From the NCBI GenBank assembly GCA_934255515.1, contig CAKQON010000014.1:1-34971 (forward strand): a DNA stretch of 34,971 bases. The letters run 5' to 3'. This stretch comes from an uncultured Sutterella sp. (GTDB taxonomy: Bacteria > Pseudomonadota > Gammaproteobacteria > Burkholderiales > Burkholderiaceae_F). Shown piece after piece: positions 1 through 7,229 of this stretch; position 1 is the first letter of the stretch, and each line of letters opens with the position of its first letter. The notes under the pieces were generated by a model. It was given only the letters and a program-made list of their open reading frames with translations. It was not told the DNA's origin and made no database searches. The position numbers were made by a program, and so were the translations under genes.

Positions 1-82
1 CAGTTTGAAGAACGCAAGAGATCAAACCCTTACTTTTGGGGCGATTCTTAGTTCAGACAATTGGGAATCCTTTAATTAATTT

Positions 83-100
83 GGTTCAATATGTTGAACC
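83..100. promoter_or_regulatory. Inverted repeat upstream of the iclR-like pseudogene (candidate operator)
   Basis: GGTTCAA and TTGAACC form perfect 7-bp arms separated by TATG, in an AT-rich stretch 66 bp before the regulator start. IclR-family proteins commonly bind short palindromes near their own promoters, so an autoregulatory operator is a reasonable inference. I see no convincing -35/-10 pair around it. The rest of positions 1-166 holds no gene that I can support. Confidence 0.4.
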
Positions 101-166
101 ACTTCTTCACTCTGAATGACTATTCCTTCAGAATAGGTTTCACTGGTTTTCCGATAGGAGCAGGTC

Positions 167-827
167 ATGGCCGGCAAAGGCTGCATCTCGCTACTGCGAG
201 CTGACAAGATCCTCACCCACATTGCGCATGTGGGTGCGGCGAGCTTCACTCAGCTCCAGAAGGATTTCGACCTCCCGAAAAGCAGCCTTCTCAATATTCT
301 CGACACCATGGTCGAGTGCGGGCTTCTCATCAAAAACGATGCCCGCCAGTATCAGTCAGCTCGGTATCAAGGTCTACGAGCGCGGCTGCCAGTCGCTCCA
401 CAGGCGAAGCCTCTTTGAAATCACGAAGCTCCCCATGCAGGAGCTTGCGATGAAGTCGGGGCTCATCTGCCACCTCGGAACCATTGAAGACTTTCATGCG
501 CTCTACCTCGACAAGGTGGAGAGCCCGCTTTCAAAGCCGACCGAAAGAAGCTGGGTCGGCAAAAAGCTCGACTTCCATTCGACGGCGCTCGGCAAAGCGT
601 TCCTCGCCTGGAAGACCGACGGGGAGCTGCGGCTCTACCTCGATCAGCTCGAGCTTGCACAGTACACGCCGAAAACGATTACCGACCGCAACCTTCAGAC
701 CCGGCAGCAAGCCTTCTGGAGGCTCTTTTTTTGCCTGTTTGCCGCGTTCAGCGGCACTTTCACGAGAACTGCTTCCGACTGGAAATCTCTGCGGCACAGT
801 TTAAGACGAGTACTTTCTATTCAATAG
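167..827 (+). pseudogene. IclR-family transcriptional regulator, frameshifted and 3'-truncated
   Basis: The start has a good ribosome binding site (AGGAG at 156-160). The first frame encodes the N-terminal winged helix-turn-helix of an IclR regulator (a segment like [18 protein letters not shown], then a short strand and wing). The frame breaks at 352-359, where TCAG occurs twice in tandem. Removing one copy restores the expected [12 protein letters not shown] reading into the effector-binding domain, which continues with [17 protein letters not shown], the YLDKVES segment, [18 protein letters not shown] and TPKTITDRN. After about position 700 the IclR similarity ends, and roughly the last third of the effector domain is missing. 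What remains open to 827 resembles nothing I know. The regulator is therefore probably inactive. The two lesions (a 4-bp duplication and a 3' loss) are direct observations. The order in which they occurred is unknown. Confidence 0.85.
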
Positions 828-857
828 AAAGCGGACTTTCCATTTAATTGAAAGTAG
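812..857. repeat. Two-copy 23-bp tandem repeat, each copy a palindrome
   Basis: Copy 1 contains CTTTCTATTCAATAGAAAG (813-831), a perfect 9-bp inverted repeat around a single C. Copy 2 contains CTTTCCATTTAATTGAAAG (836-854), an imperfect one. The two 23-bp units agree at about 18 positions. No gene follows on the plus strand before the bamD terminator. The layout resembles the arrays immediately upstream of the two ATPase pseudogenes in this window. It may be a leftover promoter or operator of a deleted gene, or an operator pair for minus-strand transcription. The remaining non-coding sequence, 858-1008, holds only the bamD terminator. Confidence 0.6.
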
Positions 858-913
858 CAGTCAGAGGTATTCTGCGTTCACAGGCGCCGCAGGAACGACC
901 GGGCGCAGCAAAA

Positions 914-948
914 AAAAGCCTTCCGGACCTGCATCGCGGAAGGCTTTT
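914..948 (-). terminator. Rho-independent terminator of bamD (bidirectional)
   Basis: A 12-bp stem, AAAAGCCTTCCG (914-925) with CGGAAGGCTTTT (937-948), has an 11-nt loop. On the minus strand it is followed by a run of T (complement of the A-run 910-917), which fits the end of bamD. It could also stop transcripts from the iclR side. Confidence 0.85.
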
Positions 949-1008
949 CTGAGAGAAGGACGGAATCAGGAACTTTGGAAATGAAGTTCCGGTCTTTCCA
1001 TTTTCTTA

Positions 1009-1797
1009 TCAGCGCGAGGGCTGCGAGCGCTCGCCGTTCTTGTTGAGTTCGATGATGCGGCGCGTGTCGGCGGCAAGATCCGTAATCTTGAGGGCGTCGT
1101 AGCTCTTCGCAATAAGCTCGAGCGCATCGTCGCGCATCGGGGTGTTCTGGAATTCGCGCACGACGCGCTGCGCGCGGTCGATGGCGGCGACGTAGGCGTG
1201 GCGCACGAAGTAGTACTGCGCAGTCTTCAGTTCATGCTCGGCCTGAGCAAGGACGAGGCCGTGCATGCGGCGGCGGGCTTCGGGAGCGAAGCGGCTGTCG
1301 GGATAGCGGAGCGCGAGTTCCTTGAAGGTGTCGAAGGCTTCGCGCGAGGCGTTGGCGTCGCGTTCGGCGAGGTCTTCAGCAGCGAGCTTGTTGAACCAGC
1401 TGTCGGTTTCGTTGAGCGTGGCGAGCGCCTTCAGATACATCACGTAGTCGCTGTTGGCGTGATTGGGGTAGGTGCGCAGGAACCGGTCGGCGGCCTGCAC
1501 GGCGCCCGGCGCGTCGCCGTCCTTCCATGTCGCGTAAATGAGTTCGATCTGCGCCTGCTGGGCGTACTGACCGAACGGATAACGCGCTTCGAGCTTCTGG
1601 TAATAATCCTTAGCCTGCGTCCAGTTGCTATCATCCAAGGCTAATCTGGCTTCGGAGTAAAGCTTGTCGGCGCTCCAGTCGAGCGTCTGGTCTTTATCAA
1701 GACTTTGCAGCCAGGAGCAGGAGGCGGTGGCAAACGTAACCGCAACAAGCGCGGCGCCGCGCATCAGAAGCCTTTTGAAGGAAGTAGCAGATTTCAT
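1009..1797 (-). CDS. bamD: Outer membrane protein assembly factor BamD (lipoprotein)
   Basis: This is the TPR-type lipoprotein of the BAM complex, which inserts beta-barrel proteins into the outer membrane together with BamA. The N-terminus is a lipoprotein signal (KRLL, a hydrophobic stretch, then a T-A-S-C lipobox with Cys27). Helical repeats follow, with the family pattern YSEARLALDDSNWTQAKDYY, LEARYPFG and ELIYATWK. About 262 residues is the usual size. I chose the ATG at 1797. A TTG at 1815 would add six residues. An internal ATG at 1764 has the better ribosome binding site (AAAAGG) but leaves a very short signal peptide. The gene is divergent from rluD, a conserved arrangement in beta- and gammaproteobacteria, and the two ATG codons share bases. 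Confidence 0.93.
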   Translation of the reverse strand: MKSATSFKRLLMRGAALVAVTFATASCSWLQSLDKDQTLDWSADKLYSEARLALDDSNWTQAKDYYQKLEARYPFGQYAQQAQIELIYATWKDGDAPGAVQAADRFLRTYPNHANSDYVMYLKALATLNETDSWFNKLAAEDLAERDANASREAFDTFKELALRYPDSRFAPEARRRMHGLVLAQAEHELKTAQYYFVRHAYVAAIDRAQRVVREFQNTPMRDDALELIAKSYDALKITDLAADTRRIIELNKNGERSQPSR

Positions 1798-2890
1798 GAC
1801 ACAGGAAAAGGTCAATTTGGACAGCGAAGATTATAGCGGCGAGGATTTTGAAGACGACGAGATGGAAGCGTTTGAAAATGCTTCTGCCGACGAGAATGCG
1901 CTGCCTATATTCGTCGTGGAGGGATTCTGGGGCGAGCGTCTCGACAAGGTTCTCGCTTCTCTCATGCCGGACGTCTCCCGCGCGCGTCTGCAGAAGATGA
2001 TTGAGTCGGGGGCCGTCAAGGTGAACGGCGTCGTGGTGGAGAAGATCCGCGCGAAGACGACCGAAGGCGACGAAATCGAGCTCCTCGAGGCGCCCCGCAT
2101 GGAGGAGGCGCTCGCCTTCGAGCCCCAGGAAGACGTCGAATTCGAGGTGGTCTATGAGGATGATGCCGTCATCGTCGTTAATAAGCCCGCCGGCCTCGTT
2201 GTGCACCCGGGCGCCGGAAACCCCGACAGCACGCTCATGAACGGGCTTCTCTGGCGCTATCCGGAACTGAAGGAAGTTCCGCGCGCCGGCATCGTTCACC
2301 GGCTCGATCGCGATACGACGGGCCTTATGGTTGTAGCGAGAACGCTCGCAGCGCAGACGAATCTGGTGCGCCAGCTTCAGGAAAGAAGCGTGAAGCGCGA
2401 ATACTGGGCGATCACCATGGGATCGGCCGCGCCCGACTTCGTGGTCGACGTGCCGATCGGGCGCGATCCGAGAAGCCGCATCCGCTTCAAGGGCTTCCCG
2501 GGCTCTACGGGCGTGAGAGCGAAGCCCGCCCGCACGCGCGTGCGCACGGTCGACTGGTCGAGCGCCGACGGGATCCCGGTTTCCTGGGTGGCCTGCCGCC
2601 TCGACACGGGCCGCACGCATCAGATCCGCGTCCATCTGACGGGCGAGGATCTCCCCCTGATCGGCGACCAGCTCTATCGCGGACGCGCCCCCGGCATTGC
2701 CGTCAAGATGGAAAACCTCCTCGACTTCCACCGCCAGGCTCTTCATGCATCCCGCCTCGGACTGGTGCATCCGGTAACGGGAGAAGAGATGCAGTGGTTC
2801 CGCGAACCTCCCGAGGACATGATTCAACTGATGGACGATCTGGGCTTCGGTCCCTGGGATCGCCCGGTGACTGTTTTTGAGCGCGTCTGA
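1796..2890 (+). CDS. rluD: Ribosomal large subunit pseudouridine synthase D
   Basis: This enzyme isomerises uridines to pseudouridine in the helix 69 loop of 23S rRNA (positions 1911, 1915 and 1917 in E. coli). From the ATG at 1796 the protein has 364 residues: an acidic N-terminal extension (about 1-38), an S4 RNA-binding domain (about 46-96) and the RluA-type catalytic domain. The catalytic Asp171 lies in HRLDRDTTGL, preceded by VVNKPAGLVVHPG and followed by the RTHQIRVHL motif. The N-terminal acidic tail makes it somewhat longer than E. coli RluD (326 aa). The reading frame stays open further upstream, but those residues would lie inside bamD and do not resemble RluD. The nearest purine-rich ribosome binding site (GAAGGA) is 13 nt before the ATG. 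pgeF follows with a 1-nt gap. Confidence 0.93.
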   Translation: MTQEKVNLDSEDYSGEDFEDDEMEAFENASADENALPIFVVEGFWGERLDKVLASLMPDVSRARLQKMIESGAVKVNGVVVEKIRAKTTEGDEIELLEAPRMEEALAFEPQEDVEFEVVYEDDAVIVVNKPAGLVVHPGAGNPDSTLMNGLLWRYPELKEVPRAGIVHRLDRDTTGLMVVARTLAAQTNLVRQLQERSVKREYWAITMGSAAPDFVVDVPIGRDPRSRIRFKGFPGSTGVRAKPARTRVRTVDWSSADGIPVSWVACRLDTGRTHQIRVHLTGEDLPLIGDQLYRGRAPGIAVKMENLLDFHRQALHASRLGLVHPVTGEEMQWFREPPEDMIQLMDDLGFGPWDRPVTVFERV

Positions 2891-2891
2891 A

Positions 2892-3695
2892 ATGTCTCAA
2901 TTCAAATCTGAACTCGAAAGTGTGAAGCCCGAATGGAAGGGCGGGGCTCCGAAGCACGTGAAGGCCTTCTTTACCTGCCGCACGGGGGGCGTGTCAAGCG
3001 GTCCCTGGGGCGGTCCGGAAGGGATCATGGGCCTCAACCTTGCCTTTCATACGGGCGACTTCAAGTCCTGCGTCGAGATGAACCGCAGGATTCTCACGGA
3101 GTGCCTTCCTTCGGAACCGAAGTGGCTCGCGCAGGTGCACGGCACGGAAATTCTTCATGCCGACGACGTCGCCGACGCCCCTCAGGCGGATGCCTCGTGG
3201 ACGAAGACGCCGGGCGTCGTTGCCGTCGTGATGACGGCCGACTGCCTTCCGGTCCTGATTGCGGACCGCGAGGGCCGGATCGTCGCGGCCGTGCATGCCG
3301 GCTGGCGTAGCCTCGCCGATGGCATCATCCAGAAGACGGTCGTAAAGCTTCGCGAGGAACTCAAGGGTGAAGGCGACTTCGCCGTCTGGCTCGGGCCCCG
3401 TATCGGAAAGGACGAATTCGAAGTGGGCGCGGATGTGCTTGAAGCCATGAAGGCGCATCTCCCGCAGGCGGAAAAGGCCTTCCGGGCGGCGAGTCAGCCG
3501 GGGAAGTATTTTGCGGACCTCGCGCTTCTCGCGTGCCAGGCGCTTGAAGCTTCCGGAATTCCCGCGGAAAGCATTGCCGACAGCGGCCTTTCCACTTACG
3601 GCGACCCGGCGCGCTTCTACAGCTTCCGCCGCGACGGTGAAAAGTCCGGCCGCCACGCCGCACTCATCTGGATTGAGCCGCAGAATCAGCAATAA
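2892..3695 (+). CDS. pgeF: Peptidoglycan editing factor PgeF / YfiH-family multicopper-oxidase-like protein
   Basis: The 267-aa protein belongs to the YfiH/DUF152 (Cu-oxidase_4) family. In E. coli the family member keeps wrong amino acids out of the peptidoglycan precursor, and related proteins act as purine nucleoside phosphorylases or adenosine deaminases. The metal-site residues expected in the family are visible: His83 in QVHGTE, Cys118 in MTADCLPV and His135 in VHAGWRS. The C-terminal YSFRRDG-x-GRHAALI motif is also present. The ATG at 2892 begins one base after the rluD stop, so the two genes are probably co-transcribed and translationally coupled. A TTG at 2877 would overlap rluD and is less likely. 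The rluD-pgeF pairing is common in proteobacteria. Confidence 0.9.
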   Translation: MSQFKSELESVKPEWKGGAPKHVKAFFTCRTGGVSSGPWGGPEGIMGLNLAFHTGDFKSCVEMNRRILTECLPSEPKWLAQVHGTEILHADDVADAPQADASWTKTPGVVAVVMTADCLPVLIADREGRIVAAVHAGWRSLADGIIQKTVVKLREELKGEGDFAVWLGPRIGKDEFEVGADVLEAMKAHLPQAEKAFRAASQPGKYFADLALLACQALEASGIPAESIADSGLSTYGDPARFYSFRRDGEKSGRHAALIWIEPQNQQ

Positions 3696-3713
3696 AGACA
3701 CAAATTCAGCCCC

Positions 3714-3736
3714 GGACCTCTCTGCAGGAGAGGTCC
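3714..3736 (+). other. Perfect hairpin between pgeF and rimO
   Basis: GGACCTCTC (3714-3722) and GAGAGGTCC (3728-3736) form a 9-bp stem with a 5-nt loop (TGCAG), starting 18 bp after the pgeF stop. No T-run follows, so it is not a classical intrinsic terminator. It may stabilise the 3' end of the rluD-pgeF mRNA or act as a weak or factor-assisted terminator. Confidence 0.5.
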
Positions 3737-3811
3737 AATGCGGGTAATATCGCGCGCTCCCGGGACAAGAGACTCCCATTTCTCAAAAAATACAGAAAGG
3801 CCCCATAGACC

Positions 3812-5161
3812 ATGACTCGGCATATTCCCGTTGTCGGCTTCGTTTCACTCGGCTGCCCCAAGGCGCTCGTCGACACGGAGCGCATCGTGACGGAGCTGCG
3901 CGCCCGCGGCTATCGCATCGGTTCGACCTACAAGGACGCCGATCTCGTCATCGTCAATACCTGCGGCTTTGTGAATGAAGCCGTAGAGGAGAGCCTCGGC
4001 GCGATTTCCGAGGCGCTGAAGGAAAACGGGCACGTGATCGTCTGCGGGTGCCTGGGCGGCCGCAAGGAAGCCGACGGCTCCAACTACGTCCTCGCCCGGA
4101 TGCCGAAGGTGATCGGCGTTACCGGCCCCGACAGCGTCGACGAAGTGCTCCGCATGGTCGAAGGGGTGCTGCCGCGCCCGCACGACCCCTGGGACGATCT
4201 GGTTCCGGCGGCGGGCGTGAGGCTCACGCCCAAGCACTATGCCTACCTCAAGATTTCCGAGGGGTGCAACCACCACTGCACCTTCTGCATCATCCCGAAT
4301 CTGCGCGGCACGCTCCTTTCGCGCCCGATCGGAGACATCGTGCGCGAGGCGGAAAACCTCAAGGCTGCGGGCGTGAAGGAGCTTCTCGTCATCAGCCAGG
4401 ACACGGCCGCCTACGGCGTCGACAAGCGCTACAAGCTCGACTTTGCGGGCGGAAGGCCCGTTCACACGCGCCTTCTCGACCTCTGCCGCGAACTCGGGCG
4501 CCTGAATCTCTGGACGCGCCTCCATTACGTTTATCCGTATCCGAGCGTCGACGACGTGGTGCCGCTCATGACCGAGGGCCTCGTTCTGCCGTATCTCGAC
4601 GTGCCCTTCCAGCACGCGCATCCGCGGATTCTGAAGCTCATGAAGCGTCCCGCCTGCGGCGAAAAGAATCTCGAGCGCATCGCCGCCTGGCGAAAGGCCT
4701 GCCCGGACATTACGATCCGCTCGACCTTCATTGCGGGCTTCCCCGGCGAGACGGAGGAAGAGTTCCAGTATCTGCTCGACTTTCTGAAGGAAGCTGAGCT
4801 CGACCGCGTCGGGTGCTTTGCGTATTCGCCGGTTGAGGGCGCGAAGGCTAATGACCTTCCCGGGGCGCTCCCCGACGAAGTCCGCGAGGAGCGCCGCCGT
4901 CGTCTGATGGAGCTTCAGGCCGAGATTTCCTTAAAGAAGCTCGCCCGCCGCATCGGGAAGGTCGAGGACGTCATCATCGACGAAGAGCCCGATGAGGATG
5001 GCGTCGCCGTCGGCCGCACGAAGTCGGACGCCCCCGACATCGACGGTGTCTGCTACGTGACGACGGAACGGAGCCTCAAGCCCGGCGACATCGTGCGCGT
5101 GAAGATCACCGCGAACGAGGAGCATGATCTGATCGGCCGCGAGGTGACGGACGAGCCGTAA
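3812..5161 (+). CDS. rimO: Ribosomal protein uS12 methylthiotransferase RimO
   Basis: This radical-SAM enzyme adds a methylthio group to the conserved aspartate of ribosomal protein uS12. The 449-aa protein has the N-terminal UPF0004 domain with cluster cysteines Cys15 (LGCPK), Cys51 (NTCGF) and Cys80 (CGCLG). The radical-SAM CxxxCxxC motif follows (CNHHCTFC, Cys152, Cys156, Cys159), and the C-terminus is a TRAM domain (about 375-445). The phrases [12 protein letters not shown] and the [14 protein letters not shown] region distinguish RimO from MiaB. Length and domain order are normal for RimO. The ribosome binding site is weak (AGAAAGG about 13 nt upstream). A terminator follows at 5191-5224, so the gene appears to end its own transcription unit. 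Confidence 0.95.
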   Translation: MTRHIPVVGFVSLGCPKALVDTERIVTELRARGYRIGSTYKDADLVIVNTCGFVNEAVEESLGAISEALKENGHVIVCGCLGGRKEADGSNYVLARMPKVIGVTGPDSVDEVLRMVEGVLPRPHDPWDDLVPAAGVRLTPKHYAYLKISEGCNHHCTFCIIPNLRGTLLSRPIGDIVREAENLKAAGVKELLVISQDTAAYGVDKRYKLDFAGGRPVHTRLLDLCRELGRLNLWTRLHYVYPYPSVDDVVPLMTEGLVLPYLDVPFQHAHPRILKLMKRPACGEKNLERIAAWRKACPDITIRSTFIAGFPGETEEEFQYLLDFLKEAELDRVGCFAYSPVEGAKANDLPGALPDEVREERRRRLMELQAEISLKKLARRIGKVEDVIIDEEPDEDGVAVGRTKSDAPDIDGVCYVTTERSLKPGDIVRVKITANEEHDLIGREVTDEP

Positions 5162-5190
5162 TGGTCACCAGATAGTGAAACCTTTTTTGC

Positions 5191-5229
5191 AGGCTGTTGC
5201 AGGTCGAAATTCCGGCAACAGCCTTTTTC
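5191..5229 (+). terminator. Rho-independent terminator after rimO
   Basis: AGGCTGTTGC (5191-5200) pairs with GCAACAGCCT (5215-5224) around a 14-nt loop, followed by a short T-run. The A/T-rich flank on the other side may make it weakly bidirectional. Confidence 0.85.
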
Positions 5230-5311
5230 TCGTCCTGTTTCTAGACTCCTTCGAAGAACTTCTCCCGTGCAGCAGGGAAGCCCGGGATGAAGCCGAATAA
5301 GGAGGGGAAGG

Positions 5312-5743
5312 ATGAAGAAGATATTGATTTTTACGGCGAGCATTGCACTTCTCGCAGGCGGCCTTGCCGCATGTCAGAAAACAGAGCCCCAGACTCAGGC
5401 GGCTCCTGCTCAGCCGGGCCGCGGGTGCCTCGCCATTACGGCGGACCATCCTTACAGCCTCAAGGGCATGCGGTTCGACGAAGCCGCTCAGGCGCTGGCG
5501 CACGCCACAGGGTGCTTCATTCGCTATGACGATCAGAATCTTTCCGCGCTCAGGATTGCGCCCGTGGAAGGCCGCATGAGCATTCGCGATGCGGTTCAGA
5601 AGTCGCTCGAAGGTTCCGCGTATGCAGTGACTTCGGCTACGGATTCGGAGATTGGGTCGGGAAAAAGGCGCAGTAATCCTTTTTGCCTGAAGCTGGGAAA
5701 AAACGGTCAGTTCGGAGTTGTCCCGGGCTGGCCGTTTTTTTGA
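5312..5743 (+). CDS. Small lipoprotein with a secretin/TonB N-terminal (STN) domain
   Basis: A strong ribosome binding site (AAGGAGG about 8 nt upstream) sets the start. MKKILIFTASIALLAGGLAAC is a clear lipoprotein signal (lipobox L-A-A-C, Cys21). Residues about 46-108 match the STN fold found at the N-terminus of secretins and FecA-like receptors: a YSLKGMRFDEAAQALAHATG core, a FIRYDD strand and a DAVQKSLEGSAYAV helix. Here the domain stands alone, without a barrel or secretin pore. The last 35 residues are unlike any STN protein, and the final part is encoded by a rho-independent terminator hairpin, so the 3' end may have been altered by a frameshift near the A-run at about 5661-5665. Possible roles are periplasmic signalling or a pilotin-like part, but neither is shown. 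Confidence 0.7.
   Translation: MKKILIFTASIALLAGGLAACQKTEPQTQAAPAQPGRGCLAITADHPYSLKGMRFDEAAQALAHATGCFIRYDDQNLSALRIAPVEGRMSIRDAVQKSLEGSAYAVTSATDSEIGSGKRRSNPFCLKLGKNGQFGVVPGWPFF
5695..5741 (+). terminator. Rho-independent terminator overlapping the end of the STN lipoprotein
   Basis: A run of A followed by CGGTCAG pairs with CTGGCCG and a run of seven T. The stem has one G-T pair and a loop of about 17 nt. The stop codon TGA (5741-5743) lies at the end of the T-run, so the hairpin itself is coding. Confidence 0.8.
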
Positions 5744-5747
5744 TGTT

Positions 5748-5820
5748 GGAATAATTCCTACATGCATGTAAGGAAAATTCAAACATATGTGTTGGAAAAA
5801 TTCTAATTTCATATGTGAAA
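5748..5820. repeat. AT-rich array of ~23-bp quasi-repeats with palindromic cores, upstream of ATPase pseudogene 1
   Basis: GGAATAATTC, GGAAAATTC and GGAAAAATTC begin at 5748, 5772 and 5794, giving a period of about 23 bp. Between and after them lie palindromes: TACATGCATGTA (5759-5770), ACATATGT (5783-5790) and TTTCATATGTGAAA (5807-5820). The island is far more AT-rich than its surroundings and ends about 70 bp before the ATPase start. It probably contains the promoter and a multi-site operator. It is not CRISPR-like, because the units diverge and have no spacers. Confidence 0.55.
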
Positions 5821-5888
5821 AATACATATATACATGCAGGCAAAGGCTCTGAAGGCGGAGCGTTCGCCTGTTCCGCAAGTAGCACAGG

Positions 5889-7102
5889 ATGAACCTCCCG
5901 AGAACGATAGAAAAAGAAATCCCTTCGCTTGGTCAGCGCTTCAAGGTATTGCTGACAACCGGCATGCGCCAGGTTGGCAAAAGCACGCTTCTGAGCCATC
6001 TTTCTCAAGGAACGCGCACGTATGTGACGCTTGACGATGCGGAGGAAAGAGAACTTGTGGAAAATGCGCCCAGTGCTTTTTCCGCCGCCATCCGCTGCCG
6101 CTTTTTATTGACGAGATTCAACGCGCTCCGCAGTTGTTTCTGCAGCTGAAGGCTGTGGTTGACCGCTCCGACCTGATGGGGGCTGCGTGGCTTCCCGGCT
6201 CCCAGAGCTTTTCGCTCATGAAGGGCGTGGGCGATTCGCTTGCAGGCCGGCTGTTTGAGATTCATCTGATGCCTCTGAGCCTCTACGAAAGGTTCGGGAG
6301 CGGACTTCCGCAGAAGCCCTATCTACCGTCGGAGGAGCCGGCGGAGGTCCTTTCGCCCCGATCGATGGAGGAAACCTGGTCGCTCATCTGGCAGGGAGAC
6401 TGGCCGGCAGTCAAAGCGCTTACACCCAAAGAGCGCAGCCAGTTCTACGAAAGCTTCCTTTCGACCTTTCTCGATCAGGATCTGCGGGATCTGGGATCCA
6501 TCGAGGATCTATCTGTTTTCAGACGCTTCATGAAGGCGCTGGCTTTGAGGATGGGACAGGAGCTTCGGATCAACAAGCTCTCCGAACTGACGGGAGTAAG
6601 CGATCCGACGGTGAAGCGGTGGCTTCGTCTCGCGGAGACGGCAGGCCTCATCTACCTGCTGCCGCCCTTCTTTTCCAATAAAACAAAGACCCTCGTCAAG
6701 TCTCCCAAAATCTATTTCACCGACACGGGGCTCTGCGCCTGGCTCTGCGGTTTTTCAACTGCAGAGGAGATGCAGCGCGACACCAATGCCGGCGCCTTCT
6801 TTGAGACTTTCGTCGTGTCGGAGATTCTTAAAAGCTGGCGGCATAACGGGCTTGAGCCTGAACTCTATTTTTACCGGGATGCGAAGAAGCAGTCTGAAAT
6901 AGATCTCCTCATTCATGCCGAAGGCAAGTGGCATCCGGTGGAAATCAAGATGAGCGAGCCTCCCGAGAGATCCATGATCCGACATTTCAGTGAGCTCACG
7001 AACATGGACCTTGAGGCCGGATTCGGCGCCGTCATCTGCTCGAGCGATTCGGTCCGGTTTCTGAGCGACGACGTTGCGGCGCACTCCGTCTGGAATCTTT
7101 GA
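5889..7102 (+). pseudogene. AAA ATPase with DUF4143 (AAA_14 family), single-base frameshift
   Basis: The first frame begins MNLPRTIEKEIPSLGQRF and contains the Walker A GMRQVGKSTLL (about 25-35) and a YVTLDDAEER segment. It then goes out of frame at the T-run 6077-6081. Adding one T restores NAPSAFFRRHPLPLFIDEIQRAPQ, with the Walker B FIDEIQ. The frame that continues carries GSQSF, RLFEIHLMPLSLYE, a winged-helix part (LRINKLSELTGVSDPTVKRWL) and a PD-(D/E)xK-like end (SEIDLLI, then PVEIKMS). All usual parts of the family are present over about 405 codons, so this single lesion is what breaks the gene. These ATPases are widespread accessory genes of unknown role. The normal TGSQ sensor is PGSQ here. 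A sequencing error in the homopolymer remains possible. Confidence 0.85.
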
Positions 7103-7185
7103 GCGAGCGGCTGATGACTCTTGAGCGCAATGCGCGGGATTCTGTCTCTCAATGCCTCTGCGGTATCATCCGTAAATCCGTTCTC

Positions 7186-7227
7186 AGGCTTCCTTCGCGA
7201 CGACGGGGAAGCCTTTCTGTTTTTTTT
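7186..7227 (+). terminator. Terminator-like hairpin ending three bases before the fimV start
   Basis: AGGCTTCC (7186-7193) pairs with GGAAGCCT (7207-7214), followed by TTCTG and eight T (7220-7227). It is well placed to end transcription from the ATPase gene. Its T-run ends two bases short of the ATG at 7230, so it also occupies the fimV ribosome-binding region. Confidence 0.7.
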
Positions 7228-7229
7228 CC

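Noticed and set aside
700..1008. Search for the missing C-terminus of the IclR regulator
   Set aside because: None of the three plus-strand frames shows the expected effector-domain end (…VRCIAAPV…), so I treat it as lost rather than frameshifted.
5748..5830. Possible CRISPR array or replication iterons in the AT-rich repeat island
   Set aside because: Units diverge, there are no unique spacers of constant length, and no cas, rep or partition gene is near. An operator or promoter array fits better.
6077..6081. Programmed ribosomal frameshifting as the normal expression mode of ATPase 1
   Set aside because: The T-run is short, no downstream pseudoknot or internal ribosome binding site is evident, and family members are normally a single frame. 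Simple mutation is more economical.
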